64,000 nt of DNA from Streptomyces cupreus (GCF_014257025.1 NZ_JACMSF010000027.1:42963-106962); one strand, 5' to 3'; shown: positions 51,222 to 60,157, counted from the stretch's first letter. The notes: a model not told the origin generated them from the sequence alone. Made by a program: numbers and translations.

Positions 51222-52027
51222 ACAGGGCTCCTGCGCTCCACGAAGCTCGCCACCCCCTCCTGCGCGTCCCGCGTCGCCATGTTGATCTCCTGCGCCGCCG
51301 CCTCCGCCGCGAAGGCGGTCGCGCGGTCGCTGTCGAGGGAGGCGTTGACGAGCTGTTTCGTCAGGGCGAGGGCGCGGGTGGGGCCGGCGGCGAGGCGTTC
51401 GGCCCACTCGCGGACCGTCTTCTCCAACTCCCCGTCCTGGACGACCCGGTTGACCAGCCCGAGCCGTTCCGCGTTCGCCGCCGACAGTGCGTCGCCGAAG
51501 AACATCAGCTCCTTCGCCCGCTGCGGACCGATCAGCCGGGGCAGGAGATAGGCGCCGCCGCCGTCCGGGACGAGACCCCGCCTGACGAACACCTCGATGA
51601 ACCGGGCCGATTCGGCGGCGAGTACGAGATCGCAGGCGAACGCCAGATGCGCGCCGAGGCCTGCCGCCGTGCCGTTCACGGCGGCGATCACCGGTTTCTC
51701 GCAGTCGAGGACGGCGGAGACCAGGCGTTGGGCGCCGAGGCGGAGCATGCGGGCCACATCGCCGGGGATCCGGTCGCCCGTCGCAGCTGTGCCGCGAAGG
51801 TCCGCGCCCGCGCAGAATCCGCGGCCGGTTCCGGTGAGTACGACCGCTCCCACCTCCGCGTCCGCCGACGCCTCCACGAGCAGTTCGACGATGCGTTCCC
51901 GCTGGTCAGGGGTGATGGCGTTGAGGGCCTCGGGGCGGTCGAGCGTGATGCGGCAGACCCGATTGTCAGTGGCGTGCTGTACCAATGACTCAACGGAATT
52001 TCCGGGCACACGGGGGGAATCAGACAT
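51206..52027 (-). CDS. Enoyl-CoA hydratase/isomerase
   Basis: A 273-residue crotonase-fold protein. Oxyanion segments are GRGFCAGADLRGTAATG and VNGTAAGLGAHLAFACDLVL, and FIEVFVRRGLVPDGGGAYLL includes the catalytic acid region; the second catalytic position is Asp rather than Glu, as in many family members. ATG at 52027 lies 1 nt after the stop of the CoA ligase gene (TGACATG), so the two are translated together. It is probably the hydration step after the pathway's dehydrogenases. Confidence 0.88.
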   Translation of the reverse strand: MSDSPRVPGNSVESLVQHATDNRVCRITLDRPEALNAITPDQRERIVELLVEASADAEVGAVVLTGTGRGFCAGADLRGTAATGDRIPGDVARMLRLGAQRLVSAVLDCEKPVIAAVNGTAAGLGAHLAFACDLVLAAESARFIEVFVRRGLVPDGGGAYLLPRLIGPQRAKELMFFGDALSAANAERLGLVNRVVQDGELEKTVREWAERLAAGPTRALALTKQLVNASLDSDRATAFAAEAAAQEINMATRDAQEGVASFVERRSPVYEGR

Positions 52028-52028
52028 G

Positions 52029-54254
52029 TCAGCGACACACCGCCAGCGCGTCCAGCGCCACCGCGCCCTGCCCCTGCGGCAGCACCATCAGCGGATTGAT
52101 GTCCAGCTCCGCCAGATCGTCCCCGAGCTCCAGCGCCATGCGCTGCACCCGCAGGACGACTTCGACGAGCGCGTCCGTGTCCGCGGGGGGCCGCCCCCGG
52201 ACCCCGTCGAGGAGGGTCCGCCCGCGCAGTTCATGGAGCATGTCCCGCGCCTGCTCCTCCCCGAAGGGCGGCACACGTACAGCGGTGTCCCGCAGCACCT
52301 CGACCAGCACCCCGCCGAGTCCTACGGTCACCGTGGGCCCGAAGAGTTCGTCATGCGTGAGACCGACGACCATCTCGGCGCCCCGCTCGACCATCTGGCA
52401 GACCAGGATGCCGTCCAGGGAGACGTCCTCGTAGCGGGCGATGTCCGTCAACTCCCGGTAGGCGTCGCGGACCTGGCTGGCGGAGGTGAGGCCGACCTTG
52501 ACCAGGCCCAGCTCGGTCTTGTGGGCGATCCGCGCGCCGGACGCCTTCATCACCACGGGGTAGCCGACCAGGCCCGCCGCCCGCACGGCGGCCGCCGCGC
52601 TGGTCACCAACTGCTCGCGCGGTACGCGAATGCCGTACGCCCGCAGCAACTGCTTCGCCGCGTGCTCGCTCAGCTGCTGTCCTGGGCGCATCAGTGCCCG
52701 GGCCTTGCGGAAGGACGGAGACGGGGTGCGCGGGGCGCGGTCGAAGGGGGAGCGGTAGCCGGTGGTGAAGCGGTGGTGGTCGAGGTAGGCGCGGACGGCG
52801 GTGATGCAGTTGGCGACCGTGCGGAAGGTGGCCACCCGCGAGGAGCCGAGCAGCACTTCGCGGTAGGCGGGTTCGGTGCCGACCGGCGACCCCCACACCA
52901 CGCACACCAGCTTGTCGGTGCGCTCGGCCGCGTCGACCAGGTCCTTCACGAGCCGGTCGCTCAGCGGCGGGAAGGGCCCGGTGACCGGGCAGATGAGGAC
53001 ACCCACCTCCGGATCGTCGAGGAGGGCGTCGATGATCTTCCGGCCGCGCCGGTCGCCGACCGGATGGCCGCCGTTGTCGACCGGGTTGGCCACGCTCAGG
53101 TACTCGGGTATCCACTGGTGCAGCTCGGCCTGCTTGGCCTCCGGCAGCACCGGCAGCCGCAGTCCCGCCTCGGTCGCCAGGTCCGCGAAGTGTGCGCCCG
53201 TGCCGCCCGAGATCGAATAGACGACGACGCCGTCGGCAAGCGGGGGCCGTGCCCGGGCCAACAGGGTGGCGGTGTCCTGGAGTTCGTCGAGACCGTCGAC
53301 GCGGATCACTCCGTACTGCCGCATGGCCGCGTCCACCACCGCGTCCGCGCCGGTCAGCTTGCCGGTGTGTGAGGCGGCCGTGCGGGCGCCGGTCTCGGTG
53401 CGGCCCACCTTGACCGCGACCACCGGCACCTTGCGCCGGGCCGCCCGGTCGGCGGCGAGGAGGAAGGCGCGGCCGTCCTTCAGGCCCTCCATGTAGCAGG
53501 CGATGGCGCCCACCTCCGGGCGCTCGGCGAAGTAGGAGATGAAGTCGGAGGTCTCCAGGTCGGCCTCGTTGCCGGTGGGCGCCCAGTGGGACAGGCGGAT
53601 GCCGAGTTCCTGGAGGGCGAAGACGGGCCGGCCCTGGTGCCCGGACTGGGTGATCAGGGCGATGGCGGGGCCGTCGAGGTCGGTGCGGAACTCCTCGAAG
53701 GCGTTGAGGTTGGTGTTGGGACCGAGCAGCCGCATCCCGGACCGCTCCACGGCGGCGGCGAGCCGGGCCTGTGCGGCGGCGCCCTCCTCACCGGTCTCGG
53801 CGAAGCCGGAGGCGAAGACGACCGCGAACTTCACCTTGGCCTCGGCCAGTTCCTCGATCACCGCAAGGGGGTCGGCGACCAGCAGTACGGCGAGATCGAC
53901 CTGCTCGGGCAGGTTGGCGACGGAAGGAGAGCAGGGGATGCCGAAGACGGACGGGCGGCTGGGGTGCACGGGATGGAGCCGGGCGCCGACCCGCTCGGAC
54001 CAGGCGAGCAGTTGCCGGGTGACTCCGGTGTTGGGCCGGCCCTCGGTGTCCGAGGCGCCGATCACGGCGACCGATCCGGGACGGAAGAAGCGGTCCAGAT
54101 CGGGTACGCCCGCATAGAGCGGACGCCCGCTGACGTCGAGATCGTCGACCTCGGCCGGACGGCCGTGGACGGCGGGCCCGGGCTGCTCCCCGCAGGCGAT
54201 GACCCGGGTCCGGCGGGAGTCGGTGGTGAGGGTGCCGTGGGTTGATCCAAGCAT
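52029..54254 (-). CDS. NDP-forming acyl-CoA synthetase (acetate-CoA ligase family)
   Basis: A 741-residue fused alpha-beta ligase that makes an acyl-CoA with formation of an NDP, or the reverse. In order it has a CoA-binding domain (from about 55, DRFFRPGSVAVIGASDTEGR), a succinyl-CoA-synthetase-like domain (ALITQSGHQGRPVFALQELG; SHTGKLTG, whose His is the likely phosphorylation site) and a C-terminal ATP-grasp domain (LLRAYGIRVPREQLV; ELDINPLMVLP). ATG at 54254 is used. Two operator boxes lie upstream. The acid substrate is unknown; it is an alternative entry point to the AMP-type ligase at 38136. Confidence 0.88.
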   Translation of the reverse strand: MLGSTHGTLTTDSRRTRVIACGEQPGPAVHGRPAEVDDLDVSGRPLYAGVPDLDRFFRPGSVAVIGASDTEGRPNTGVTRQLLAWSERVGARLHPVHPSRPSVFGIPCSPSVANLPEQVDLAVLLVADPLAVIEELAEAKVKFAVVFASGFAETGEEGAAAQARLAAAVERSGMRLLGPNTNLNAFEEFRTDLDGPAIALITQSGHQGRPVFALQELGIRLSHWAPTGNEADLETSDFISYFAERPEVGAIACYMEGLKDGRAFLLAADRAARRKVPVVAVKVGRTETGARTAASHTGKLTGADAVVDAAMRQYGVIRVDGLDELQDTATLLARARPPLADGVVVYSISGGTGAHFADLATEAGLRLPVLPEAKQAELHQWIPEYLSVANPVDNGGHPVGDRRGRKIIDALLDDPEVGVLICPVTGPFPPLSDRLVKDLVDAAERTDKLVCVVWGSPVGTEPAYREVLLGSSRVATFRTVANCITAVRAYLDHHRFTTGYRSPFDRAPRTPSPSFRKARALMRPGQQLSEHAAKQLLRAYGIRVPREQLVTSAAAAVRAAGLVGYPVVMKASGARIAHKTELGLVKVGLTSASQVRDAYRELTDIARYEDVSLDGILVCQMVERGAEMVVGLTHDELFGPTVTVGLGGVLVEVLRDTAVRVPPFGEEQARDMLHELRGRTLLDGVRGRPPADTDALVEVVLRVQRMALELGDDLAELDINPLMVLPQGQGAVALDALAVCR

Positions 54255-54286
54255 CGGTCCGCCCGCTCCTGTGTGACAGCGATTAA

Positions 54287-54301
54287 CTGACGCAATGTCA
54301 G
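54287..54301. promoter_or_regulatory. CTGACG-type operator box (E1)
   Basis: CTGACGCAATGTCAG, one mismatch from the palindrome, 32 nt upstream of the NDP-forming ligase start. It is followed at 24-nt spacing by a second box. Confidence 0.65.
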
Positions 54302-54310
54302 ATTACTGAA

Positions 54311-54325
54311 CTGACGTTCCGTCAG
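54311..54325. promoter_or_regulatory. CTGACG-N3-CGTCAG operator box (E2)
   Basis: CTGACGTTCCGTCAG, a perfect palindrome. With E1 it forms a tandem operator with centres 24 bp apart, so two dimers could bind near the promoter. Confidence 0.75.
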
Positions 54326-54378
54326 GAATGGCTGTGCAGACAAAGTTGAACGGAGGAGACGCCCTTGGGTGAAGAATC

Positions 54379-55572
54379 TCAGGTGACAGGCAGCCGGGAC
54401 ACCCGGTCTCCGGCCTCCTTCACCACCGCCTTCGCGATCTTCTCGGCGTCCATGGCCAGTTCCCGGAGCATCCCGCTGATGGGGTTGGTGAAGCCGGTGA
54501 AGTACAGGCCAGGGGCATGGGACGGGGTGCGGGCGCCGTGGACGACCGGTCTGCCACCGGCGTCGAGGACGTCCAGATGGCCGACGAGACCCTCCAGGGC
54601 GCGGACGTATCCGGTGGCGGCGATGACGGCGTCCGGTTCGACGAGGGTGCCGTCGGCGAGGGCCACCTTGCCGTCGTCGAAGCCGTCGACGGCGGCCACC
54701 ACCTCCACCCGGCCCTTGCGGACGGCGTCGATGAGGCCGACGTCCTGCACCGGGACGGCCCCTTCGAGCACCCGGCTGTACAGGCCGGTGTCCGGCCGGG
54801 GCAGCCCCTGCGCGGACAGGTCCGGCACGCTCAGCTTCGCCAGCGGGCGGGAGAGACGGTCGACCAGGGCGACCGGCAGGCGTCGGCACAGGACGCCCGA
54901 GTACTGGGCGGCCCAGCCGGCCGTGGAGCGGCGCACGATGTGCGGGGCGGTGCGCACCGAGAGCCGTACCCGGGAGGCGCCGCCCTCGACCAGGTCGACG
55001 GCGATCTCGGCGCCGGTGTTGCCGACGCCGACGACGAGGACGTCACGGCCGGCGTAGGGCTTGGGGTTGCGGTAGGCGGAGGCGTGCAGGAGCTCGCCGG
55101 TGTAGGTGTCGCGGCCGGGCCAGTCCGGGAACCGGGGGGTGTGGTTGTAGCCGGTGGCGACGACCACTGCGGCGCCGGTCAGTTCACGGCCGCCGGTGGC
55201 GCGCAGGAGCCAGCCGTCGCCGGCGGGGGCGCGCTCCACGCGGGAGACCTCGACGCTGGTGACGATCTCCAGCTCGTGGTGCTCGGCGTACTTCTCCAGA
55301 TACCGCACCACGTCGTCCCGGCCCACCCACCGCCCGAACCGCCGGGGCATCGGCAGCCCGGGCAGCCCCGACAGGCGCCGGGTGGTGTGCAGGTGCAGCC
55401 GGTCGTAGTGGCCGCGCCAGGAGGCGCCGACGCGGTCGGACTTCTCCAGGACGACGGCGCGTATGCCCCGGGCGCGCAGGGTGTACGCGACGGCGAGCCC
55501 GCCGGGACCGCCACCGATGACGTACACCGGGTGGTCGGCGTCGGCTGGTGAATGCGCTGTGGAGTCGGCCAT
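54379..55572 (-). CDS. Flavin-containing monooxygenase-like NAD(P)/FAD oxidoreductase
   Basis: A 397-residue FAD enzyme. The FAD motif is YVIGGGPGGLAVAYTLRARG (about 17-36). ATGYNHTPRFPDWPG is the FMO-type signature loop, and VLVVGVGNTGAEIAVDLVEG is the NADPH-binding motif. Members oxygenate soft nucleophiles or act as Baeyer-Villiger enzymes. Here the FMO hallmark FxGxxxHxxxY is not intact, so the reaction is open. ATG at 55572 begins the usual short leader before the FAD motif; the frame continues upstream into the next gene but without homology. Confidence 0.85.
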   Translation of the reverse strand: MADSTAHSPADADHPVYVIGGGPGGLAVAYTLRARGIRAVVLEKSDRVGASWRGHYDRLHLHTTRRLSGLPGLPMPRRFGRWVGRDDVVRYLEKYAEHHELEIVTSVEVSRVERAPAGDGWLLRATGGRELTGAAVVVATGYNHTPRFPDWPGRDTYTGELLHASAYRNPKPYAGRDVLVVGVGNTGAEIAVDLVEGGASRVRLSVRTAPHIVRRSTAGWAAQYSGVLCRRLPVALVDRLSRPLAKLSVPDLSAQGLPRPDTGLYSRVLEGAVPVQDVGLIDAVRKGRVEVVAAVDGFDDGKVALADGTLVEPDAVIAATGYVRALEGLVGHLDVLDAGGRPVVHGARTPSHAPGLYFTGFTNPISGMLRELAMDAEKIAKAVVKEAGDRVSRLPVT

Positions 55573-55724
55573 GAGCGCGAGCGTAATCACGCACCCCGTT
55601 GATGGGTCTCGGTCAAGACCGGAATTGGTTGCGGATTGATCACGCCTGTAGGAGGAGTGGGTGGGGCTGGTGGCGTACGTGGTCTGGTTGTGGGGTTTCG
55701 AAGGAGAGACGCTGCGGGGCCCAC

Positions 55725-56261
55725 CTAGTCGTCGGCCGCGACCAGCAGCGTCAGGGTGCTCGCCGGGCGGTCGATGAGGACGAGTTCGTGGAAGTCGATG
55801 TGGATGCCGCCCCAGTCGTGGCGGGCGTCCTCGGGGAGGGGGCCCAGGAGGGAGGTGCTGGTCGCGGTGGCGATCGGGGTATGGACCTGCTCCTGCATGC
55901 GTTCTACGAGTGCCTCCGGGACCGGACCGTGCTGTCCGGCCCACTTGCGGATGACGGTGCTCGCAGTCGCCGCGTCGACGGCTCGGTAGCTGTCGGGGGT
56001 GATCCGGTCGAGCCACCATCCGCCGTGCCGGGGCCAGTCCTGGACGCCGGAGCCGTCGTAGGTGTCGCGGAACTGCGGGTGCGCGATCAGGGCGGCCAGC
56101 AGGGCGCGGTCCTCGGGCGGCTCGGCCGGCAGACGGAAGCGCTTGATGTCGATCCAGCGGTGGCCGTGCGCGGAGGACTCGGCGAACTTGAAGTCGCGGA
56201 AGTTGATGAAGGGGCTGCCCAGGTGGACGAGGGTGGGCGGTACGGCTCGCATGCCGGTCAT
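55725..56261 (-). CDS. Hypothetical protein
   Basis: A 178-residue soluble protein I do not recognise. It begins MTGMRAVPPTLVHLGSPFIN and contains WIDIKRFRLPAEPPEDRALL and WGGIHIDFHELVLIDRPAST, an alpha/beta pattern without an identifiable motif. ATG at 56261 is used; another Met lies three codons on. It is divergent from the DoxX-DUF35 pair but 167 nt from operator box F, so shared control is uncertain. Confidence 0.6.
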   Translation of the reverse strand: MTGMRAVPPTLVHLGSPFINFRDFKFAESSAHGHRWIDIKRFRLPAEPPEDRALLAALIAHPQFRDTYDGSGVQDWPRHGGWWLDRITPDSYRAVDAATASTVIRKWAGQHGPVPEALVERMQEQVHTPIATATSTSLLGPLPEDARHDWGGIHIDFHELVLIDRPASTLTLLVAADD

Positions 56262-56427
56262 CGTGGAACCAGCCGGACATACCAGCCGGACATACCGGGG
56301 CATGACGGGAAGCCGGCACCGGGCTCCGGGTGAAGGGCCGGGGCCCGCGTGGCCCTGTAAGTCCGAGGACGAGGACCCACAGCTTCATGGCAAACGCACA
56401 GCCGGGGGTCTCCCCTCGAAACCAGAT

Positions 56428-56442
56428 CTGACGTACCGTCAG
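56428..56442. promoter_or_regulatory. CTGACG-N3-CGTCAG operator box (F)
   Basis: CTGACGTACCGTCAG, a perfect palindrome that ends 4 nt before the DoxX start codon. No room is left for a Shine-Dalgarno site, so the transcript may start at or near the ATG. Confidence 0.75.
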
Positions 56443-56446
56443 ATCC

Positions 56447-56893
56447 ATGGACACGATCTGGCTCAGCGGCGCGGAATGGCTGGCCGTGCTCCGCATAGGC
56501 CTCGGCCTGTGGTGGCTGGAGAGCTGGCGGCACAAGGACAAGAAGAGCTGGTTCGAGGGCGGCGGCATCGCCTGGGCTGCGGACGTGGCGGCCAAGCACC
56601 GCTGGAACGCCGTACGTTCCGGCTTCGACGTGGTCGTAGCGCCCCGCCCGCGCACGATGGCGTACGTCGTCGCGTACGCCGAACTCGCCCTCGGACTCGG
56701 CCTGATCGCCGGATTCCTGACCCCCGTCGCCCTGGTCGCCGGCCTGTTGCTCAACGGCGTCTACTTCGCGCTGATGATCCACGACTGGGCGGAACAGGGC
56801 CAGAACTCGATGATGGCGCTCATCTCGGCGGTCGCCCTCTTCGGCATGTCCTGGCAGACCTGGTCGCTGGACAACGCACTGGGGCTCTTCTGA
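56447..56893 (+). CDS. DoxX-family membrane protein
   Basis: A 148-residue protein with four hydrophobic segments (for example LAVLRIGLGLWWLESW and YVVAYAELALGLGLIAGFLT). DoxX-type proteins are small integral membrane proteins, some tied to thiosulfate oxidation or quinone-linked redox chemistry. ATG at 56447 directly follows operator box F. The stop overlaps the DUF35 start in TGATG, so both are made together, an unusual pairing that suggests the membrane protein helps the acyl-CoA pathway, perhaps in uptake or redox. Confidence 0.8.
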   Translation: MDTIWLSGAEWLAVLRIGLGLWWLESWRHKDKKSWFEGGGIAWAADVAAKHRWNAVRSGFDVVVAPRPRTMAYVVAYAELALGLGLIAGFLTPVALVAGLLLNGVYFALMIHDWAEQGQNSMMALISAVALFGMSWQTWSLDNALGLF

Positions 56894-57426
56894 TGGCCGC
56901 CGAGAAAACCGACCGGCACCCCGCCCGCTTCGACCTCCCCGAACCCGACGCCTTCACCCGCCCCTACTGGGACGCGGCAGCGGCGGGCCGCCTGCTCGTC
57001 CGCCGCTGCCGGGCCTGCGGAAGGGCCCATCACTACCCGCGCGAGTTCTGCCCGTACTGCTGGAGTGAGGACGTCACCTGGGAGACCGCGAGCGGCCGGG
57101 CCACGCTCTACACCTGGTCGGTCGTCCACCGCAACGACCTGCCGCCCTTCGGGGAGCGCACCCCGTACGTCGCCGCCGTCGTCGACCTGGCCGAGGGCCC
57201 CCGGATGATGACGGAGATCGTGGAGTGGACGGGGTCGGCGGGGGAGGCGCCGCTGCGGGCCGGGATGGAGCTGGAGGCGGGGTTCCGGGAGGGGGTGCCG
57301 GTGTTCCGGCCGCGAAAGCGCGCGCTCCCGGACGGCGCGCACGCCTGGAAAGCGCGCGCTCCAGAAAGCTCGCACTCCTGGGAAGCGCCCACTGCCGGAA
57401 ACACGCGCTCCCATGCGAATGAATGA
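56893..57426 (+). CDS. DUF35 (zinc ribbon/OB-fold) protein with repeat-derived tail
   Basis: A 177-residue protein with a zinc ribbon, Cys39-X2-Cys42 and Cys53-X2-Cys56 in CRACGRAHHYPREFCPYC, and an OB-fold that binds acyl-CoA. In actinobacterial steroid degradation DUF35 domains bind a thiolase-like aldolase (Ltp2) or a hydratase. A thiolase-like gene of the same regulon lies at 61491. The last 35-40 residues (from about 140, ALPDGAHAWKARAPESSHSW...) come from a 17-nt tandem repeat and are unlikely to belong to the normal fold. ATG at 56893 is fixed by the TGATG overlap. Confidence 0.87.
   Translation: MAAEKTDRHPARFDLPEPDAFTRPYWDAAAAGRLLVRRCRACGRAHHYPREFCPYCWSEDVTWETASGRATLYTWSVVHRNDLPPFGERTPYVAAVVDLAEGPRMMTEIVEWTGSAGEAPLRAGMELEAGFREGVPVFRPRKRALPDGAHAWKARAPESSHSWEAPTAGNTRSHANE
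57314..57413. repeat. Degenerate 17-nt tandem repeat at the DUF35 3' end
   Basis: Units of about 16-17 nt, gaaagcgcgcgctccc-like, start at 57314, 57348, 57364, 57381 and 57398; the interval 57330-57347 looks like a further decayed unit. The period is not a multiple of three, so the protein tail shows no amino-acid repeat. Confidence 0.65.
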
Positions 57427-57447
57427 GCGACCGGTTTCAATGGCCTC

Positions 57448-58050
57448 ATGGCCCTCGATGATCAGCGCTACAAGGCACCGCGCCTCCCCGACCTGCGAAC
57501 CCCGCACCTCTGGCTGCGCCCCTGGGACCCGGAGTCGGAGCAGGACGTCGAGGCCTGGCTGCGGGGCCGCACCGACCCGGAGTTCGAGCGCTGGAACACC
57601 CCCCTGAGGTTCACGACGGACCTCGACTCCGCGCGCGATCAGCTACAGGCGTCGGCGCGGACCGCGGAGGAGGGCACGGCGGCGCCGTACTGCATCGCGG
57701 ACCCCGAGACCGGGCGGCCGCTCGGGCACATCGGCGTCAATGTCATCAACCGTGTGATGAGCACCGCGCGCGTCGGCTACTGGGTGCTCCCCGAGGCGCG
57801 CGGCCACGGAATCGCGACCCGCGCCCTCGCCCTGGCCACCCGCTGGGCGCTCACCGATCTGGGACTGCACCGCCTGGAACTCGATCACGCGGTGGGCCAC
57901 GAGTCGTCCTGCCACATCGCGGAGCGCTGCGGTTTCACCTACGAGGGGACCCTCAGGGGTGCCATGTGGGAGGCGAGGCGGCACGACGCCTACCGGGACA
58001 TGCATCTGCACGCACGACTTGCGGATGATCCGGATCCGGATGCGTCATGA
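57448..58050 (+). CDS. GNAT-family acetyltransferase (RimJ/RimL-like)
   Basis: A 200-residue N-acetyltransferase of the RimJ/RimL subgroup. It has the first-strand motif LRTPHLWLRPWDPESEQDVE, the acetyl-CoA motif YWVLPEARGHGIATRALALA (about 110-129), and HRLELDHAVGHESSCHIAER. Substrate unknown: an amino-terminal residue, antibiotic or metabolite is possible. ATG at 57448 is used. It follows the DUF35 gene by 21 nt and may be read through from it. Confidence 0.85.
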   Translation: MALDDQRYKAPRLPDLRTPHLWLRPWDPESEQDVEAWLRGRTDPEFERWNTPLRFTTDLDSARDQLQASARTAEEGTAAPYCIADPETGRPLGHIGVNVINRVMSTARVGYWVLPEARGHGIATRALALATRWALTDLGLHRLELDHAVGHESSCHIAERCGFTYEGTLRGAMWEARRHDAYRDMHLHARLADDPDPDAS

Positions 58051-58137
58051 AGGCGTGACTCTCGCGTCGATGTGACGGCCGCGTGTTCACCCCGGAAAAG
58101 CATGGCCAAGTCCCGTACAGACGCGGGATCATGAGAC

Positions 58138-59013
58138 ATGCGCTCGGACGACTGGTACGTCACCGAAGACCTCGACCGCTTCCTCTCCCACGCGGGTGGC
58201 TTCCTGCGGTCGCGCCCCGATCTGCACACCGTTGCCCTGACGGTCACGGAGTCGCTGCGCACGCGCGGACTGCGCGCGTACGGCGGTGACGAGCCGCCCG
58301 TGTTCGGGGTGATGAAGCGGGACGGCCAGGTGCGCGGAGCCTATTTCCGCACCCCGCCCTACCGGCTCAACGTCACCCCTCTCACCGCGGACGAGACCGA
58401 CGCCCTCGCCGCCCACCTGGTCGCCATCGGCCACCCGGTGCCCGGCATCATCGGCACCCGTGAGACGACCGCCGGCTTCGTCCGCTCCTGGCAGCGGCAC
58501 ACAGGCGCGACCTCGGCCCTGCGCCAGCGCCAACGGCTGCACCGGCTGGGCATGTTGATGATGCCGCAGCCGGTGCCGGAGGGCGGCGCGCGGGTGGCGG
58601 GCGAGAAGGACAGGGACCAACTGATCCGCTGGTACGGCGAGTTCACCGAGGGCGTCGGCGAGCATGCGGCCGGGGACCTGGAGGCCTGGGCCGACCATCG
58701 CATCGCCTACGGCGGCGTCACCTTCTGGGAGGACATCGACGGCACGCCCGCCTCCATGTGCGGGGTCACCCCGATGGTCGCGGGACAGGTCCGTATCGCC
58801 CCCGTCTACACCCCGCCCCACCTGCGCGGACGCGGTTACGCCGGTGCCGTGACGGTCGAGGTCAGCCGGGCCGCCGTCCGCGCCGGCGCGGAGGAAGTCC
58901 TCCTCTTCACCGACCTCGCCAACAACACCAGCAACGGCCTCTACCAGCGGATCGGCTACCGGGCGGTGGCGGACTTCGAGGTGTACGACTTCTCGGGCGG
59001 CGCGGGCTCGTAG
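58138..59013 (+). CDS. GNAT-family acetyltransferase, two-part
   Basis: A 291-residue protein whose C-terminal half is a GNAT domain with the acetyl-CoA motif TPPHLRGRGYAGAVTVEVSR (about 222-241) and NNTSNGLYQRIGYRAV. The N-terminal half is a degenerate GNAT-like region with no complete motif. The substrate is unknown. ATG at 58138 is chosen as the first codon of the family-like sequence. It ends 3 nt from the convergent pdxH-like gene. Confidence 0.82.
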   Translation: MRSDDWYVTEDLDRFLSHAGGFLRSRPDLHTVALTVTESLRTRGLRAYGGDEPPVFGVMKRDGQVRGAYFRTPPYRLNVTPLTADETDALAAHLVAIGHPVPGIIGTRETTAGFVRSWQRHTGATSALRQRQRLHRLGMLMMPQPVPEGGARVAGEKDRDQLIRWYGEFTEGVGEHAAGDLEAWADHRIAYGGVTFWEDIDGTPASMCGVTPMVAGQVRIAPVYTPPHLRGRGYAGAVTVEVSRAAVRAGAEEVLLFTDLANNTSNGLYQRIGYRAVADFEVYDFSGGAGS

Positions 59014-59016
59014 CGA

Positions 59017-59676
59017 TCAGGGCCAGAGGAGTTCCCGGGCCCAATCCGAGCCAGTACGGCGGTAGTTCAGCCGTACATGCTGACGCTTCTCCTCGCCCTG
59101 GAAGAACTCCACCTCCTCCGGGAGCAGGCGGTAGAGGGTCCAGGTCGGGACAGGTGCGTCCGGTTCCTGCTGCGCCCGCGCCCAGGATTCGGCCGACACC
59201 CGCGCCAACTCCTCCAAGGAGCCCAGGACTTCGCTCTGCCGTCCGGTCAGCGCCGCCGCCAGTGCCCCGGTCGACCGGGCGTGCAGATCCGCCTGGCTCT
59301 CCATCGACGCGGCCGCCGTCACCGGCCCCCGCACCCGCACCTGCCGCCCCAGCGCCGGCCAGTAGAAACCCAGCGCCGCGAACGGCCGTGCCGCGAGCTG
59401 CCGCCCCTTCCTGCTGCCGACATGCGTCGCGAACGACCAGCCGTCCGCGTCCGCCCCGTGCAGCATCACCGTCCGTACGTCCGGCCGGCCCTCCTCGTCC
59501 GACGTCGCCAGCGACATCGTGTGCGGCTCCACCTGCCCCGCCGCCACCGCCTCCGCGAACCAGTTCGCGAACAATGGCAGCGGCTCGGCCGGCGCCGCCT
59601 TCGGGTCGAAGGGCCGCAACTCGGTCACCTCCGGGTCCCACACCCGCAGTGACCTCAGCAGCTCATGAAGATCCAT
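59017..59676 (-). CDS. Pyridoxamine-phosphate-oxidase-like flavoprotein (second PdxH)
   Basis: A 219-residue PdxH-family protein. It keeps DVRTVMLHGADADGWSFATH for FMN binding and the C-terminal WARELLWP, but lacks the Arg-rich active-site tail RLHDRLRYV seen in the pdxH at 18001. It may be a divergent PNP/PMP oxidase or an FMN reductase with another substrate. ATG at 59676 is used; upstream codons add no homology. Confidence 0.8.
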   Translation of the reverse strand: MDLHELLRSLRVWDPEVTELRPFDPKAAPAEPLPLFANWFAEAVAAGQVEPHTMSLATSDEEGRPDVRTVMLHGADADGWSFATHVGSRKGRQLAARPFAALGFYWPALGRQVRVRGPVTAAASMESQADLHARSTGALAAALTGRQSEVLGSLEELARVSAESWARAQQEPDAPVPTWTLYRLLPEEVEFFQGEEKRQHVRLNYRRTGSDWARELLWP

Positions 59677-59686
59677 GCACTGATTG

Positions 59687-60112
59687 TCAGACGGTTCCCA
59701 GGTCCGAGGACACCCAACGTTCGGGCCGCATCCGTACGACCACCTGCTCGCCATGGTTCTTCCAGGCGAAGTCCACGTAGCCGTCGACCTTGTCCTCCGG
59801 CAGATACCGCGCGGAGATCTCCCTGAGCCGCTCCTTCGTCGCGGGCACGGTCTCCACGACCGGGCCCTCCACCGATACGTACCGGATCGTCGGCTCCAGT
59901 CGGTCCACCATCAGTGAGTACCGGCCCGCCGCGCTGATCAGCTGGTTCTTACGGGACTCAAGGCCGGTCATGATCCATACGCTGCCGTCGTCCTCGACCT
60001 GGTACCAGATCGGCACGGTCAGGGGCGCTCGGTCCGCGCCTCCGTCCACCGAGAACGCGGCGACATGCGGCTCGGCCAGAAACTGCTCGCGCTCTTCGCG
60101 GGTCAGGGCCAT
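59687..60112 (-). CDS. PPOX-class split-barrel flavin/F420-binding protein
   Basis: A 141-residue member of the pyridoxamine-oxidase-like (PPOX) split-barrel group, resembling TIGR03618 F420-dependent enzymes. VPIWYQVEDDGSVWIMTGLE and RYLPEDKVDGYVDFAWKNHG are characteristic. In actinobacteria such proteins use F420 or FMN, or bind heme, and reduce varied metabolites. ATG at 60112 has GGAGGAGAC before it. It is transcribed in the same direction as the PdxH-like gene 10 nt downstream and is probably co-transcribed with it. Confidence 0.8.
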   Translation of the reverse strand: MALTREEREQFLAEPHVAAFSVDGGADRAPLTVPIWYQVEDDGSVWIMTGLESRKNQLISAAGRYSLMVDRLEPTIRYVSVEGPVVETVPATKERLREISARYLPEDKVDGYVDFAWKNHGEQVVVRMRPERWVSSDLGTV

Positions 60113-60157
60113 CGTCGGTCTCCTCCTGCGTTCGTCGAGTCGTCCTGCTCCGGTTTG

